Numbered from the stretch's first letter, positions 47,936 through 57,571 are shown. The stretch is DNA of 64,000 bases from Massilia sp. KIM (GCF_002007115.1 NZ_MVAD01000001.1:1612001-1676000), one strand, 5' to 3'. A program made the numbers and translations. The notes: generated by a model from the sequence alone, not told the origin.

Positions 47936-48808
47936 ATGGACACCATCGACACCGACGCCGCCCAGTTCTTCGCCGCGCGCCGTCCCCGGCTGCAGCGCAT
48001 CGCCTACCGCATGCTCGGCTCCCTCGCCGAGGCCGAGGACGTGGTGCAGGACGCCTACCTGCGCTGGCATGGGGCCGAACGCGAGGCCGTGCGCGAGCCG
48101 GAGGCCTACCTGGTGCGCACCGTCACCCGCCTGTGCCTGGACGTGCTCAAGTCCGCCCGCATCAAGCGCGAGGAATACATCGGCCCATGGCTGCCCGAAC
48201 CCTACATCGACCCCGAGGACGAGGGCGACGACATCACCCTGCCCCTGATGCTGGCCATGGAACGCCTGTCGCCGCTGGAACGCGCGGCCTTCCTGCTGCA
48301 CGACGTGTTCGACATGGAATTCAGCGAGGTGGCCGAGGCCCTGGGCCGCGACAGCGCCGCCTGCCGCCAGCTGGCCAGCCGCGCGCGCGCCCACGTGCAG
48401 GCCGCCCGGCCGCGCTTTCCGGTGCCCGCCGAGCGCCAGCAGGAACTGGCCTCGGCCTTCTTCGACGCCGCCCGCAGCGGCGACCTGGGAAGGCTGCGGC
48501 AGCTGCTGGCCAGCGACGTGGTGTTCTACGGCGACGGCGGCGGTAAGCGCAACTCGGCCATCAATCCGATTTATGGCATGGAGAAGGTGGTACGCCTGCT
48601 GGCGGCGCTGTCCACCAAGGCGGGATGGGATTCCTCGACCATCCTGGCCGAGCGCCTCATCGACGGGCTGCCGGGCCGCATCAGCCTCGAGAACGACGCC
48701 CTTCCCCAGACCATCGCGCTGGAATTCGATGATGGCAGGATCAAGGCGATCTACGTGACGCGCAACCCGGACAAGCTGGGCCACCTGCAAGGCTTTAGCG
48801 GCGCTTGA
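47936..48808 (+). CDS. ECF41-family sigma factor (SigJ-like) with SnoaL-type C-terminal domain
   Basis: A 290-residue RNA polymerase sigma factor. Region 2 (about 10-75, RIAYRMLGSLAEAEDVVQDAYLRW) and region 4 (about 115-165, LSPLERAAFLLHDVFDM) are followed by an NTF2/SnoaL-like domain (about 175-285). Two marks of the ECF41 group are visible: WLPEP in the linker and DGGGK in the SnoaL domain, which controls sigma activity in place of a separate anti-sigma. The usual partner, a carboxymuconolactone decarboxylase-like or oxidoreductase gene, is not adjacent. It overlaps the next, convergent gene by 14 bases. Confidence 0.92.
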   Translation: MDTIDTDAAQFFAARRPRLQRIAYRMLGSLAEAEDVVQDAYLRWHGAEREAVREPEAYLVRTVTRLCLDVLKSARIKREEYIGPWLPEPYIDPEDEGDDITLPLMLAMERLSPLERAAFLLHDVFDMEFSEVAEALGRDSAACRQLASRARAHVQAARPRFPVPAERQQELASAFFDAARSGDLGRLRQLLASDVVFYGDGGGKRNSAINPIYGMEKVVRLLAALSTKAGWDSSTILAERLIDGLPGRISLENDALPQTIALEFDDGRIKAIYVTRNPDKLGHLQGFSGA

Positions 48809-49448
48809 GCTCCACGGCGGCGGTGGCCGCCGGCGCCGGGCGCAGCTCCGCCAGCGCCTGCCGGATGACGGTGCGCGCCGCCGACAGGCCGAGCAGGCCC
48901 ATGACGGTGGCCACCAGCAGGTCGGGAACGCCGCTGCCGGACTGCCACACGCCGAGCGCGGCCAGCAGAACGGCCAGGTTGCCGATCGCGTCGTTGCGGG
49001 TGCATAGCCAGACCGAGCGCATGTTGGCGTCGCCCTTGCGATAGGAGAACAGCAGGGCCCCGACCAGGCAGTTGGCCGCCAGCGCCGCCAGGCCGACCGC
49101 GCCCATGGTGTGGGCCTGGGGCACGGTGCCGCTCTTCAGGTGCCAGAAGGCCGAGGCCAGCACGAATACGCCGTAGGCGCCCATGGTCGCGCCCTTGAGC
49201 AGGGCCGTGCGCGAGCGCCACACCGGCGCCAGCGCCAGCACGAACAGCGAGATGCCGTAGTTGGCCGCGTCGCCCAGGAAGTCGACCGCGTCGGCCAGCA
49301 GCGACACCGAGCCGGCGGCCCAGCCGCCTGCCAGCTCGACCACGAACATCAGGGCGTTGACCCACAGCGCGATCCAGAGGATGCGGCGGTAGCGCGGATC
49401 GACCGGCGGCGTGCTCGACGAGCAGCCGCCGCTGCAGCAGGCGGACAT
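48795..49448 (-). CDS. cation diffusion facilitator-type transporter, short form
   Basis: A 217-residue membrane protein with six hydrophobic segments and the cation-efflux signature SLLADAVDFLGDAANYGISL carrying the metal-binding Asp residues. A second motif CTRNDAIGNLAVLLA matches TM5. The N-terminus is Cys-rich (SACCSGGC), a possible metal-binding tag. The large cytoplasmic C-terminal domain of typical CDF proteins is missing, as in the cation-transporter subfamily. It likely exports zinc, cobalt or a similar divalent metal. Confidence 0.9.
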   Translation of the reverse strand: MSACCSGGCSSSTPPVDPRYRRILWIALWVNALMFVVELAGGWAAGSVSLLADAVDFLGDAANYGISLFVLALAPVWRSRTALLKGATMGAYGVFVLASAFWHLKSGTVPQAHTMGAVGLAALAANCLVGALLFSYRKGDANMRSVWLCTRNDAIGNLAVLLAALGVWQSGSGVPDLLVATVMGLLGLSAARTVIRQALAELRPAPAATAAVELKRR

Positions 49449-49498
49449 GCGGGCTCCGGCGTGAATCAGTGGTGCATCAGTGGTGAATCAGTCTCGCA

Positions 49499-50065
49499 TC
49501 AGGTCTTGGGCAGGGTCACGCCATGCTGGCCCTGGTACTTGCCGCCGCGGTCCTTGTACGAGGTTTCGCAGACTTCGTCGCTCTCGAAGAACAGCACCTG
49601 GGCGCAGCCCTCGCCGGCGTAGATCTTGGCCGGCAGCGGCGTGGTGTTCGAGAACTCCAGGGTCACATAGCCTTCCCACTCCGGCTCGAAGGGAGTGACG
49701 TTGACGATGATACCGCAACGCGCGTAGGTGGACTTGCCCAGGCAGACGGTGAGCACGTTGCGCGGAATGCGGAAGTACTCGATGGTGCGCGCCAGCGCGA
49801 AGGAGTTCGGCGGGATGATGCAGACGTCGCTCTTCACATCGACAAAGGAATTCGAGTCGAAGTTCTTGGGGTCCACGATGGTGCTGTTGATGTTCGTGAA
49901 CACCTTGAACTCGTCGGCGCAGCGGATGTCGTAGCCGTAGGACGAGGTACCCCAGGAGATGATCTTGCGGCCATCCGCCTCGCGCACCTGGTGCGGCGAG
50001 AAGGGTTCGATCATGCCGTGCCCCTCCGCCATGCGGCGGATCCATTTGTCGCTCTTGATTGTCAT
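49499..50065 (-). CDS. dcd: dCTP deaminase
   Basis: A 188-residue trimeric enzyme deaminating dCTP to dUTP in pyrimidine deoxynucleotide synthesis. Signatures are [13 protein letters not shown], the catalytic [24 protein letters not shown], and the C-terminal [17 protein letters not shown]. The length is standard. Its product feeds dTMP formation via thyA, which lies 6 kb away. The upstream region to 50214 holds no gene; an ATTGCC/GGCAAT inverted repeat at 50156-50172 is a possible control site for either divergent gene. Confidence 0.97.
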   Translation of the reverse strand: MTIKSDKWIRRMAEGHGMIEPFSPHQVREADGRKIISWGTSSYGYDIRCADEFKVFTNINSTIVDPKNFDSNSFVDVKSDVCIIPPNSFALARTIEYFRIPRNVLTVCLGKSTYARCGIIVNVTPFEPEWEGYVTLEFSNTTPLPAKIYAGEGCAQVLFFESDEVCETSYKDRGGKYQGQHGVTLPKT

Positions 50066-50214
50066 TGTCGCGTTTCCAAAGCAGGAAGAAAATTCTGCAA
50101 TTTTACGCGAAATCCTCGGGCAAAACGCAGCCGGCCTTGCCTTCGGTTTTGCCAGATTGCCAAAGGGGCAATTTAGCCTTAGCATGAGCAAGAAAAGACA
50201 CCGAGGAGAACCCG

Positions 50215-50475
50215 ATGGACCACGCACCCAAGGCCTTGATCCTGTCCGGCATCCTGCTGCTGGGCGGATGTTCGCTGCCGCAGCAGGCCGAAGAAACCCC
50301 GGCGCCAGCCGAGGCCGCGGCAGGCCCTGCGCTTGCGGCCACCAGCCAGGACCGCAACCTCACCGGTTCGCGCATCCCCAACCCGCAGACCACCGACCGC
50401 GTGCTGCGCTCGGTCGGCCAGCAGGAAGTGCGCAACGCGATGGATTCGGCGCCGCGCCCCCTGCAGACCAACTGA
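50215..50475 (+). CDS. small putative lipoprotein
   Basis: An 86-residue protein with a lipoprotein signal: hydrophobic [12 protein letters not shown] followed by the lipobox cysteine in LLGGCS (Cys19). The mature part is short, Ala/Pro-rich and of no recognised family. A GAGGAG-like site lies six bases upstream of the ATG. It ends three bases before the convergent hydrolase stop. Function unknown. Confidence 0.7.
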   Translation: MDHAPKALILSGILLLGGCSLPQQAEETPAPAEAAAGPALAATSQDRNLTGSRIPNPQTTDRVLRSVGQQEVRNAMDSAPRPLQTN

Positions 50476-50478
50476 GGA

Positions 50479-51315
50479 TCAGGTCGCCTGCACGGCGGCC
50501 ACGGCGGCCGTCCTGCCGGGCGACTGCGCCAGCAGGCGCTCGATCATGGCCTCGGTCAGGCGCGCCGTTTCTTCCGGCTTTTCCATTGGGTACAGGTGCG
50601 AGCCTTCGATCGTCACCAGGTTCGGGCCCACCAGTTGGCGCGTCGGGCCCAGGGTCGCCTGGCGCAGCTCTTCGGAGTCGCTGCCAGCGATGAAGCCGAT
50701 AGGCAGCGGATAGGGTTCACGCAGCAGCTTGCCCAGATGATGGGGCAAGGTGGTGTAGATCTCGGTTTCGACTTCGCGGCTGAAGCGCAGCGCGACGCCT
50801 TCCGGATGCGGCTCCAGGCCATGCTCGAGATAGTCGTCCAGCACCCCCGGGGCCCAGGCCTGGAACAGGGGCTTGGACTGGAAGTGGGCGTAGGCCGCCG
50901 CCCGGTCCGGCCAGTGCTGGCGGCGCTTGTGCGAAAAGCGCGCCGGCGACAGGCGGTCGCCCCACCCCGCCAGCTTGGCGATGCGCCAGGCCCAGGCGCG
51001 CCAGCCCGCCACCACCGGCGAATCCAGCATCACCACGCAGCGCGCCAGCTCCGGGCGGCGCTTGGCCGCCATCATGCTCAGCATCCCGCCCAGCGAGTGC
51101 CCGACCAGGATCGCGGGTTGGCCGTAGCTTTCGAGGCGCGCGATCAGCTCGTCCACCAGGCCATGCCAGCCATCGGTGACCGGAAAGCGCTGGTCGTGGC
51201 CATGCATCTCGAGGGTGCGCACCTCGTAGTGCCTTCCCAGCTGATCGAGCAGTTGGCGATAGGTCCCGGACGGGAATCCGTTCCCGTGAGAAAAATGCAA
51301 TAAAGGTTTGTCCAT
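50479..51315 (-). CDS. alpha/beta hydrolase
   Basis: A 278-residue hydrolase. The oxyanion motif is FSHGNGFPSGTYRQL, the nucleophile elbow is VGHSLGGML (Ser near residue 79), the acid is probably in LDSP or GSDSE, and the catalytic His is in GSHLYPMEKP. No signal peptide. The substrate is unknown; the fold suggests an esterase or lipase-like role. The ATG at 51315 gives a normal family N-terminus; a TTG/ATG reading 29 codons longer adds unrelated residues. Confidence 0.88.
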   Translation of the reverse strand: MDKPLLHFSHGNGFPSGTYRQLLDQLGRHYEVRTLEMHGHDQRFPVTDGWHGLVDELIARLESYGQPAILVGHSLGGMLSMMAAKRRPELARCVVMLDSPVVAGWRAWAWRIAKLAGWGDRLSPARFSHKRRQHWPDRAAAYAHFQSKPLFQAWAPGVLDDYLEHGLEPHPEGVALRFSREVETEIYTTLPHHLGKLLREPYPLPIGFIAGSDSEELRQATLGPTRQLVGPNLVTIEGSHLYPMEKPEETARLTEAMIERLLAQSPGRTAAVAAVQAT

Positions 51316-51724
51316 CGGAGTCCATTCGACATCGGTGCGCCGATTGTATGTGAGGGACACAATCTTGTTTAGAGGGAAACACCTACTGCCCTCGAAGCGC
51401 ACCCTAAGTAGAAATACGTAAAACCCCGAAAAATGGTTGCGCGAATGCGACAGCTCAACAATAACGATAAAATTCGTGCGTTTTGCAGATTTTTAGCAGA
51501 AACATGCATACATTCATCATCTCGTAACATACATAGAGTACAAAACGGCAAGTATGCTATTTGAATACTCCCCGGCGGATACAAAATTGCGTTGACTTTT
51601 TAAAAACTTTTCCGAGCAACATCAACTTTCGATCGTTATAGTGCCCGCGCGACGGAGCTGAGGAACCGCCTTGGCAGCTGTATCGCGCGTTATCAAGCAA
51701 CAAAGTTTCGAAAGAAGGTAATTG
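51316..51724 (+). promoter_or_regulatory. 409-base AT-rich region upstream of the TonB receptor gene
   Basis: No gene is supported here. Composition is far AT-richer than the flanks, which is typical of a long control region. TATAGT at 51637-51642 is a plausible -10 and TTGACT at 51592-51597 a plausible -35 for another start, but neither has a properly spaced partner. AAGAAGG before the ATG is a good ribosome site. No copy of the GTTAGCGCTAAC operator occurs, so this receptor may not share the neighbouring operon's control. Confidence 0.5.
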
Positions 51725-54469
51725 ATGTTGAAAGAGAAGATGGGCGCCCGCTCCGTGCGACTCGCCCTGGGCCTGCTGTCCGGCCTCGTTGCAAGCACCT
51801 CGTTTGCCCAAGATAAACCCATTCAGCGCGTCGAGATCACCGGTTCGGCGATCAAGCGCATCAACTCGGAAGGCGCCCTGCCTGTCCAGACCCTGAGCTC
51901 GGAAGCGATCGCCAAGACCGGCGCGACCAACGCGGCGGAACTGATGCAAAGCCTGCCGGCCATGCAAGGTTTCAGCGTCACCGCTACCGCCGCCGGCACC
52001 GACTCCGGTGGTTTCGCATCGGCGTCGATCCACGACATCGGCGAAGAATACACCCTGGTCCTGCTGAACGGCCGCCGCCTCGCGCCGACCGGTTCGGGCA
52101 GCGCCGTCAACCTGCAGTCGATCCCCCTGAGCGCGGTCGAGCGCGTCGAGATCCTGACCGACGGCGCATCGGCGCTGTACGGCTCGGACGCCATCGCCGG
52201 CGTGGTCAACTTCATCCTCAAGCGCAACCAGCAAGGCGGCGACATCGAGGCCAACTACACCCAGCCGAACGACGGCCGTCCGGGCCGCTCGAAGTACGTC
52301 TCGGCCACCTACGGCTGGGGCGACCTGGACACCCAGGGCTGGAACATCCTGGCCTCCTTCCGCCACGACGAGCAGGACCAGATCAAGTCGACCGACCGTG
52401 ACTTCGCCAAGACCGGCTACCTGCCCTTCAAGGCCAACGGCAACAGCTACATCTACGACCGCACCAGCACCTCGGCCATCCCGGCCAACGTGACCGCGAC
52501 CTTCAACAGCGCCAGCGGCCTGCCCTCGGTCGGCTTCTCGCCCTACCTGAAGCAGTACGGCAGCTGCCCGGAACGTAACTTCATCAGCGCCAACAACAAC
52601 GCGAATGCGCAGAACTGCGGCTTCGACTCGGTGTCGACCATCGAGATCGTCCCCGAGAACAAGCGCGACAGCGTGTTCCTGAAGGGCTCGCTGAAGCTGA
52701 ACGACAACTGGACCCTGACTTCGGACCTGGCCTACTCGCGCTTCGACCTGACCGCGCGCATCGCCCCGAATACGGCGCCGTTCAGCATCCCGGTCGGCTC
52801 GGCCAACTACAACACCTACGTCGCTCCTTACCTGACCCCGGAACAGCGCGCCAACGTGCGCACCGTGAACGGCAGCTACCGCACCTTTGACTGGGGCACC
52901 CGCGACAGCCAGACCATCACCGAGTCGAAGCACTTCGTGGCCGGCCTGGACGGCAGCATCGGCGCCTGGAACGTCAGCGGCGCCTTGACCTGGTCGGAGA
53001 ACTCGCTCGACGAGCGCTACGTCGGCGGCTATGTGAAGGACAAGGAATTCCGCTCGATGCTGACGAACGGCTCCTTCAACCCGTTCGCACCGATCGGCGC
53101 GCAAAGCGAAGCAACCAAGCAGCTGATCCGCGATTCGATCTACCACGGCTCGGTGCGCGAAGCCTCGACCACCCTGAAGGCGGCCGAAGCACGCGGTTCG
53201 CGCGAGATCTGGACCCTGCCGGCCGGCCCGGTGCTGCTGGGCCTGGGCGCGGACTTCCGTCAGTACGCCTACGAACAGACCCCGTCGGCCGACGCAGTCG
53301 CCGGCGTGCTGTACAACTTCGACGCCGATCCGGCCTACGACATGAAGCGCGACAACGCCGGCGCCTTTGCCGAAGTCATCGTGCCTGTCACCAAGCAGAT
53401 CGAGATCACCGGCGCCCTGCGTCACGACCGCATCTCGGCGATCGACAACGACCTGACCGGCAAGAAGATCGGCGAGGATCAGTCGAAGACCACCTACAAG
53501 ATCTCGGCCCGTTACCAGCCGACCCAGGCCCTGCTCTTCCGCGGTTCTTACGGCACCGGCTTCAAGGCCCCGAGCATGCTGGACATCGCCCAGCCGCCGG
53601 TCAGCGCAGGCTTCACCGCCAGCTCGTGGGATTGCCCGATCGCCCATCCTGACTACTGCCGTCCGGGCAAGACCCAGTACAACGTGATCTCGAGCGGCAA
53701 CGAGAAGCTGCGTCCGGAAACCTCGAAGCAGTTCACCATCGGCGCCCGTTACGAGCCTTCGTCGCGCTTCGGCGTCGGCCTGGACCTGTGGGACGTGAAG
53801 ATCCGTGACGCGGTGTCGTCGGTCAGCGAGCAGCAGGCATGGGCCAATCCGGCCGCCTTCCGCGACCTGTTCACCACCTACACCGAATCGTCGACCGGCG
53901 CCACCTACTGGGCCTTCCGCGAATCCTCGGTCAACATCGGCAAGTCGCACTACCGCGGCCTGGACTGGGACCTGACCGCGCGTCATCGCTTCGGTTTCGG
54001 CAACCTGACCGTCGGCGTCAACGGCACCCACATGCTGAAGGCCGACTACACCAGGCCGGGCACCAACAACGACTGGACGAACAGCCTGAACTACTTCGGC
54101 ATCAACAACGCCGTGACGTTCAAGAACATCGCCCGTCTGACCGCGACCCTGGACACCGGCAAGCTGTCGAACAGCGTGATCGTGAACTACCGCGACGGCT
54201 ACACCGACGCGGCAGCGACCGTGCGTAACGTCGGCACCGGCAAGAACGAAAGCATCCGTCTGGAAGTGCCGTCGTTCACCACCTTCGACTACCAGCTGAA
54301 GTACAAGCTGACCGAAGCCATCACCATTCGTGGCGGCGTCAAGAACCTGTTCGACCGCCAGCCGCCGCTCTCGCTGCGCGCCTCGTCGGGCCACCAGGTC
54401 GGCTTCGATCCGCGCTACGCGGATCCGCTGGGCCGCACCACCTACGTGACCGCCAACTACAAGTTCTGA
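51725..54469 (+). CDS. TonB-dependent outer membrane receptor
   Basis: A 914-residue outer membrane transporter. A signal peptide (cleavage after STSFA, about residue 27) is followed by a TonB-box-like QRVEITGSAI, a plug domain (about 45-165) with VLLNGRRLAP and VERVEILTDGASALYGSDAIAGVVNFILKR, and a 22-strand barrel ending in TTYVTANYKF with the C-terminal Phe. It takes up a large nutrient with TonB energy. Substrate is unknown, but the convergent saccharide-type operon suggests a carbohydrate or related ligand. It is single and ends at a strong terminator. Confidence 0.96.
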   Translation: MLKEKMGARSVRLALGLLSGLVASTSFAQDKPIQRVEITGSAIKRINSEGALPVQTLSSEAIAKTGATNAAELMQSLPAMQGFSVTATAAGTDSGGFASASIHDIGEEYTLVLLNGRRLAPTGSGSAVNLQSIPLSAVERVEILTDGASALYGSDAIAGVVNFILKRNQQGGDIEANYTQPNDGRPGRSKYVSATYGWGDLDTQGWNILASFRHDEQDQIKSTDRDFAKTGYLPFKANGNSYIYDRTSTSAIPANVTATFNSASGLPSVGFSPYLKQYGSCPERNFISANNNANAQNCGFDSVSTIEIVPENKRDSVFLKGSLKLNDNWTLTSDLAYSRFDLTARIAPNTAPFSIPVGSANYNTYVAPYLTPEQRANVRTVNGSYRTFDWGTRDSQTITESKHFVAGLDGSIGAWNVSGALTWSENSLDERYVGGYVKDKEFRSMLTNGSFNPFAPIGAQSEATKQLIRDSIYHGSVREASTTLKAAEARGSREIWTLPAGPVLLGLGADFRQYAYEQTPSADAVAGVLYNFDADPAYDMKRDNAGAFAEVIVPVTKQIEITGALRHDRISAIDNDLTGKKIGEDQSKTTYKISARYQPTQALLFRGSYGTGFKAPSMLDIAQPPVSAGFTASSWDCPIAHPDYCRPGKTQYNVISSGNEKLRPETSKQFTIGARYEPSSRFGVGLDLWDVKIRDAVSSVSEQQAWANPAAFRDLFTTYTESSTGATYWAFRESSVNIGKSHYRGLDWDLTARHRFGFGNLTVGVNGTHMLKADYTRPGTNNDWTNSLNYFGINNAVTFKNIARLTATLDTGKLSNSVIVNYRDGYTDAAATVRNVGTGKNESIRLEVPSFTTFDYQLKYKLTEAITIRGGVKNLFDRQPPLSLRASSGHQVGFDPRYADPLGRTTYVTANYKF

Positions 54470-54490
54470 ACGAAGCTGTAGCGTAGTCCA

Positions 54491-54524
54491 AAGCCGCCCC
54501 GCGCAAGCCGGGCGGCTTTTTTCT
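54491..54524 (+). terminator. Rho-independent terminator after the TonB receptor gene
   Basis: Nine-base stem AAGCCGCCC/GGGCGGCTT with a 10-base loop and a T6 tail. It lies between the two convergent genes, 22 bases after the receptor stop and before the beta-helix gene's stop. On the minus strand only TTT follows, so its use in that direction is weaker. Confidence 0.88.
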
Positions 54525-54526
54525 TG

Positions 54527-57500
54527 TCAGATCTGGGTCGCGTACAGCGCGTGGTGGGTCAGGATGAACAGGGTGCGCCTGTCCGGACCACCGAAGACCA
54601 GCTGCAGCGGCCTGGCCGGCACGTCGATGCGGCCGCTTTCCTTGCCATCCGGGCCGTAGATGAAGATCTGGCCGTTGGCCACGTACACCTTGCCGTCCGG
54701 ACCCACCGCGGCGCTCTCGCCGCCCCGGTCCGCCACCTTCCTGAGATCGGTGATGGCGCCGCCGGCGCCCACCAGGCCGCTATACGTGATGTTGCGCGAG
54801 GCATTGGTGAACACCGCGCGCTGTCCCACCGGCGCAAACACGAAGCCATAGCTGTCGAGGGTGTCCGACCAGCGGTAGCCCAGGTGGTCGAGCGAGCCGT
54901 GGCGGGTGACGCGGAAGGCCGGCAGCACCAGGCTGCCGTCCGGCGACACGTATTCGCGCGTCTTCGGCGTGGAGGTATCGCGCGCGAACATCTCGTCGAG
55001 CGTGGTGAACTCCATGGTGTCGAAGTTGAGCTGGTCCTTGAACTCGCCGTTGTTCCAGAAGTTGCCCGGCAAGGCCACCCGCGCGTTGGGGCGCGGCGCC
55101 ACCGCGGTCGGCTTGATCAGCTGCACCAGCGCGCCCGGCACGCCCGGCTTGAGCGAATACACCGTGCCTTCCTTGCCGCTCGAGGACAGCACCATCAGGT
55201 TGTCGCTGCCATCCACCGCCAGGTTGACCGGGTCGAGCGAATAGTCGCTCACGGTCTTCAGGCCCTCGCCCTTCAGGTAGCTGAAGATGTGCTTGAAGTG
55301 GCGGTCGATGAAGTACAGCCGGCCCTTCGAGTCCACCGCCGCGCCGGCGATCGAGTAGAAGCCCTCTTCCAGCTTGTCCACCCGCGGCTGGTTGGGCGCG
55401 GCCGGCGCGCTGGTCTGCTTGCCGTCGTAGTCGAGCACCGAGAACATGCGCTCGCGCACCTGCAGCCGGTTGGTGACGTCGGTGATCGCGTTCTCGTAGG
55501 CGTACTTCGACACCCGCAGGTCGGCCACGCAGCCGTATTCATCGCAGGTGGGGAAGCCGCTTTCGGCGTTCACCGCGACGTTGCGGAAGCGGATGCCGCT
55601 CGAGTTGGTGATCTTCACCGCGGTCGGCGCCGAACGGATCGAACGCGTTACGCGGTAGTTGTGCATGTTGGCGAACAACAGGTTCTTCGAATTGCGGATG
55701 TCCAGCGCCACCGCGTCGGCCCCGTCTTCCACCTCTTCCTCGGTCTGGGGCGCATAGAATTCCCAGTTCTCCACGCCGTCCAGCACGATCTCGTTGCGGA
55801 TGTGGTGCTCGGCCGAGAGCTCGTACACGCGGCCCGGGGTCTTGGTGTTGGTCACGTAGAGGCCCGCCTGCGCATGGCCGGCCGGGGCCCAGACGCCGGT
55901 GAAGGTGCCGCCGCCGCCATCGGTCACCCACAGGTTCGGATACTGGCGGTCCCACCAGGCCGAGGTGTTGAAGCGCGGCCCCTTCTTGTAGGGGTCGGTG
56001 TCGGCGCCGGCGCTCCACTGGAAGCGGATGTCGTCCACCAGCGATTTCTCGCCGGCGCGCCACAGGATGCCCACCGCGCGGTTGTTCACTTCGCCGCTGT
56101 TGATGCCGATGCCGGTGATGATGGCGTCGCCGCCGCGCGCGCTCTCGAGGATGGCCTTGGGCGTGTCGCTGCCCTGGTAGAGCGGCGAGCCGTTCGGCAG
56201 GCGCAGCTGGGTCAGTCCCGGGTGCAGGCCGATCAGCACGGTGTCGGGCTTGAGGCGGATGGTGTCGTTGACCACGTAGATGCCAAGCGGCAGGTAGACC
56301 ACGCGCTGGCTGTCGATCGCCTTCTGGATGGCGGCGGTGTCGTCGCTGACGCCGTCGCCCTTGGCGCCGTACTCGTGGACGCTGGCCCAGTCCCGGGTGG
56401 GCGGCAGCGCGCGCAGGATGCGCTCGGTCTTCTCCTTGGCCGGCAGCGCGGCGGTCTTGAAGTTGGTGTCGAACTGGCCCGGCTGGCCCAGGCCGGACAG
56501 CTTGAGGCCGTGGTTGAACTCGGTCACCTGGTAGGCGCGGCCCTTGCCCTCGACCTTCTTGCCGCTGTCGCGGAAGTGGGCGAAGACCGGCACGTTGCGC
56601 GCGCTGATGCGCTCGAAGCCGACCTGGGTATACACGTTGTTCTCGTTGCTGATGATGACGCCGGCCTTCGACACGTTCTCGAAGCGCACGTCATGGCCCC
56701 ACAACCAGTCGCCGTAGCCACGGTTGATCTCGATCCCGACCGGGGTGTTGCGGATGTCGGTATTGGCGAGCGTCAGCGCCGCCTCGTGCTCGCGGATGGC
56801 GGCGTCGCGCTGGCCGTCGAAGTGCGAGTCGAGCAGCGTGAACTGCCAGGCCGGCGAGGTCTTCTCGGCCAGGATGCCATAGCGGCCGCCGTAGAAGCGC
56901 AGGTTGTAGGCGATGTTGCCGACCTGGTAGACGCCGGACAGGCCGGAGCCCATGCGGAAATCGATGTGCGAGAGGTTGGAATGCTGGGCGGTGTGCATGC
57001 GCACGCCGCTGGCCGCCGGGTTGCCCTCGCCGACCTCGAAGTCGACGTTCGACAGGACCGAATAGAAGGTCGCGGAATTGGCGTCGCGCACCGCCTTGCC
57101 CGGCTCGGTGCTGAACGGCACCGCGCTCGGCACCGGCATCGCCACCCGGCCGATGCCGTAGGTGTCGGTGCCGGTGAAGATCACCATGTTGGCCACGCCC
57201 TTCTGGAAACCCGGCGTGTTCGGCGCCAGCAGCAGCACCGGGCGGGTCTTGCCGATGCCGTACACGCGCACGGCGATCGGGATCAGGATGGTGCGCGTGA
57301 TTCGGTAGCGGCCCGAGGGCAGAAACACCACGCCGCCGGCGCCCTTGTTGGCGGCGCTGTCGATGGCCTGCTGCAGCGCGTCGCTGTCGTCGGCCTTGCC
57401 GTCGCCCTTGCCGCGCACCACCACCGCGCGCGGATCGTCGGGCAGGCTCTGGTAGGCCGAGACGGACGGCGGCGGCGTGCTGGCGGCAAGGGCCGCGCCG

Positions 57501-57571
57501 GCGGCGCCCTGGGCCGCCACCAGCGTGGCGCACAGGGCCAGCGAGTGTAGCTTGAACGGATTGACTCTCAA
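54527..57571 (-). CDS. secreted double beta-helix (GH55/pectate lyase 3-like) protein fused to SMP-30/gluconolactonase-like propeller
   Basis: A 1014-residue exported protein. A signal peptide ends near residue 30. Two pectate_lyase_3/GH55-type openings follow: a degenerate one at about 50-100 (VRGKGDGKADDSDALQQAI) and a canonical one at about 397-440 (VHEYGAKGDGVSDDTAAIQ). These start two right-handed beta-helices, as in GH55 exo-beta-1,3-glucanases. Residues about 735-1014 form a six-bladed propeller whose end (RPLQLVFGGPDRRTLFIL) is the SMP-30/gluconolactonase signature. The substrate is unknown. A TTG start is decided by AGGAG six bases upstream. It is the last gene of the receptor-GntP operon. 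Confidence 0.85.
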   Translation of the reverse strand: MRVNPFKLHSLALCATLVAAQGAAGAALAASTPPPSVSAYQSLPDDPRAVVVRGKGDGKADDSDALQQAIDSAANKGAGGVVFLPSGRYRITRTILIPIAVRVYGIGKTRPVLLLAPNTPGFQKGVANMVIFTGTDTYGIGRVAMPVPSAVPFSTEPGKAVRDANSATFYSVLSNVDFEVGEGNPAASGVRMHTAQHSNLSHIDFRMGSGLSGVYQVGNIAYNLRFYGGRYGILAEKTSPAWQFTLLDSHFDGQRDAAIREHEAALTLANTDIRNTPVGIEINRGYGDWLWGHDVRFENVSKAGVIISNENNVYTQVGFERISARNVPVFAHFRDSGKKVEGKGRAYQVTEFNHGLKLSGLGQPGQFDTNFKTAALPAKEKTERILRALPPTRDWASVHEYGAKGDGVSDDTAAIQKAIDSQRVVYLPLGIYVVNDTIRLKPDTVLIGLHPGLTQLRLPNGSPLYQGSDTPKAILESARGGDAIITGIGINSGEVNNRAVGILWRAGEKSLVDDIRFQWSAGADTDPYKKGPRFNTSAWWDRQYPNLWVTDGGGGTFTGVWAPAGHAQAGLYVTNTKTPGRVYELSAEHHIRNEIVLDGVENWEFYAPQTEEEVEDGADAVALDIRNSKNLLFANMHNYRVTRSIRSAPTAVKITNSSGIRFRNVAVNAESGFPTCDEYGCVADLRVSKYAYENAITDVTNRLQVRERMFSVLDYDGKQTSAPAAPNQPRVDKLEEGFYSIAGAAVDSKGRLYFIDRHFKHIFSYLKGEGLKTVSDYSLDPVNLAVDGSDNLMVLSSSGKEGTVYSLKPGVPGALVQLIKPTAVAPRPNARVALPGNFWNNGEFKDQLNFDTMEFTTLDEMFARDTSTPKTREYVSPDGSLVLPAFRVTRHGSLDHLGYRWSDTLDSYGFVFAPVGQRAVFTNASRNITYSGLVGAGGAITDLRKVADRGGESAAVGPDGKVYVANGQIFIYGPDGKESGRIDVPARPLQLVFGGPDRRTLFILTHHALYATQI

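Noticed and set aside
51557..54394. Long minus-strand open frame opposite the first TonB receptor
   Set aside because: Shadow of a real receptor gene with plug and barrel motifs; the antisense product has no recognisable domain.
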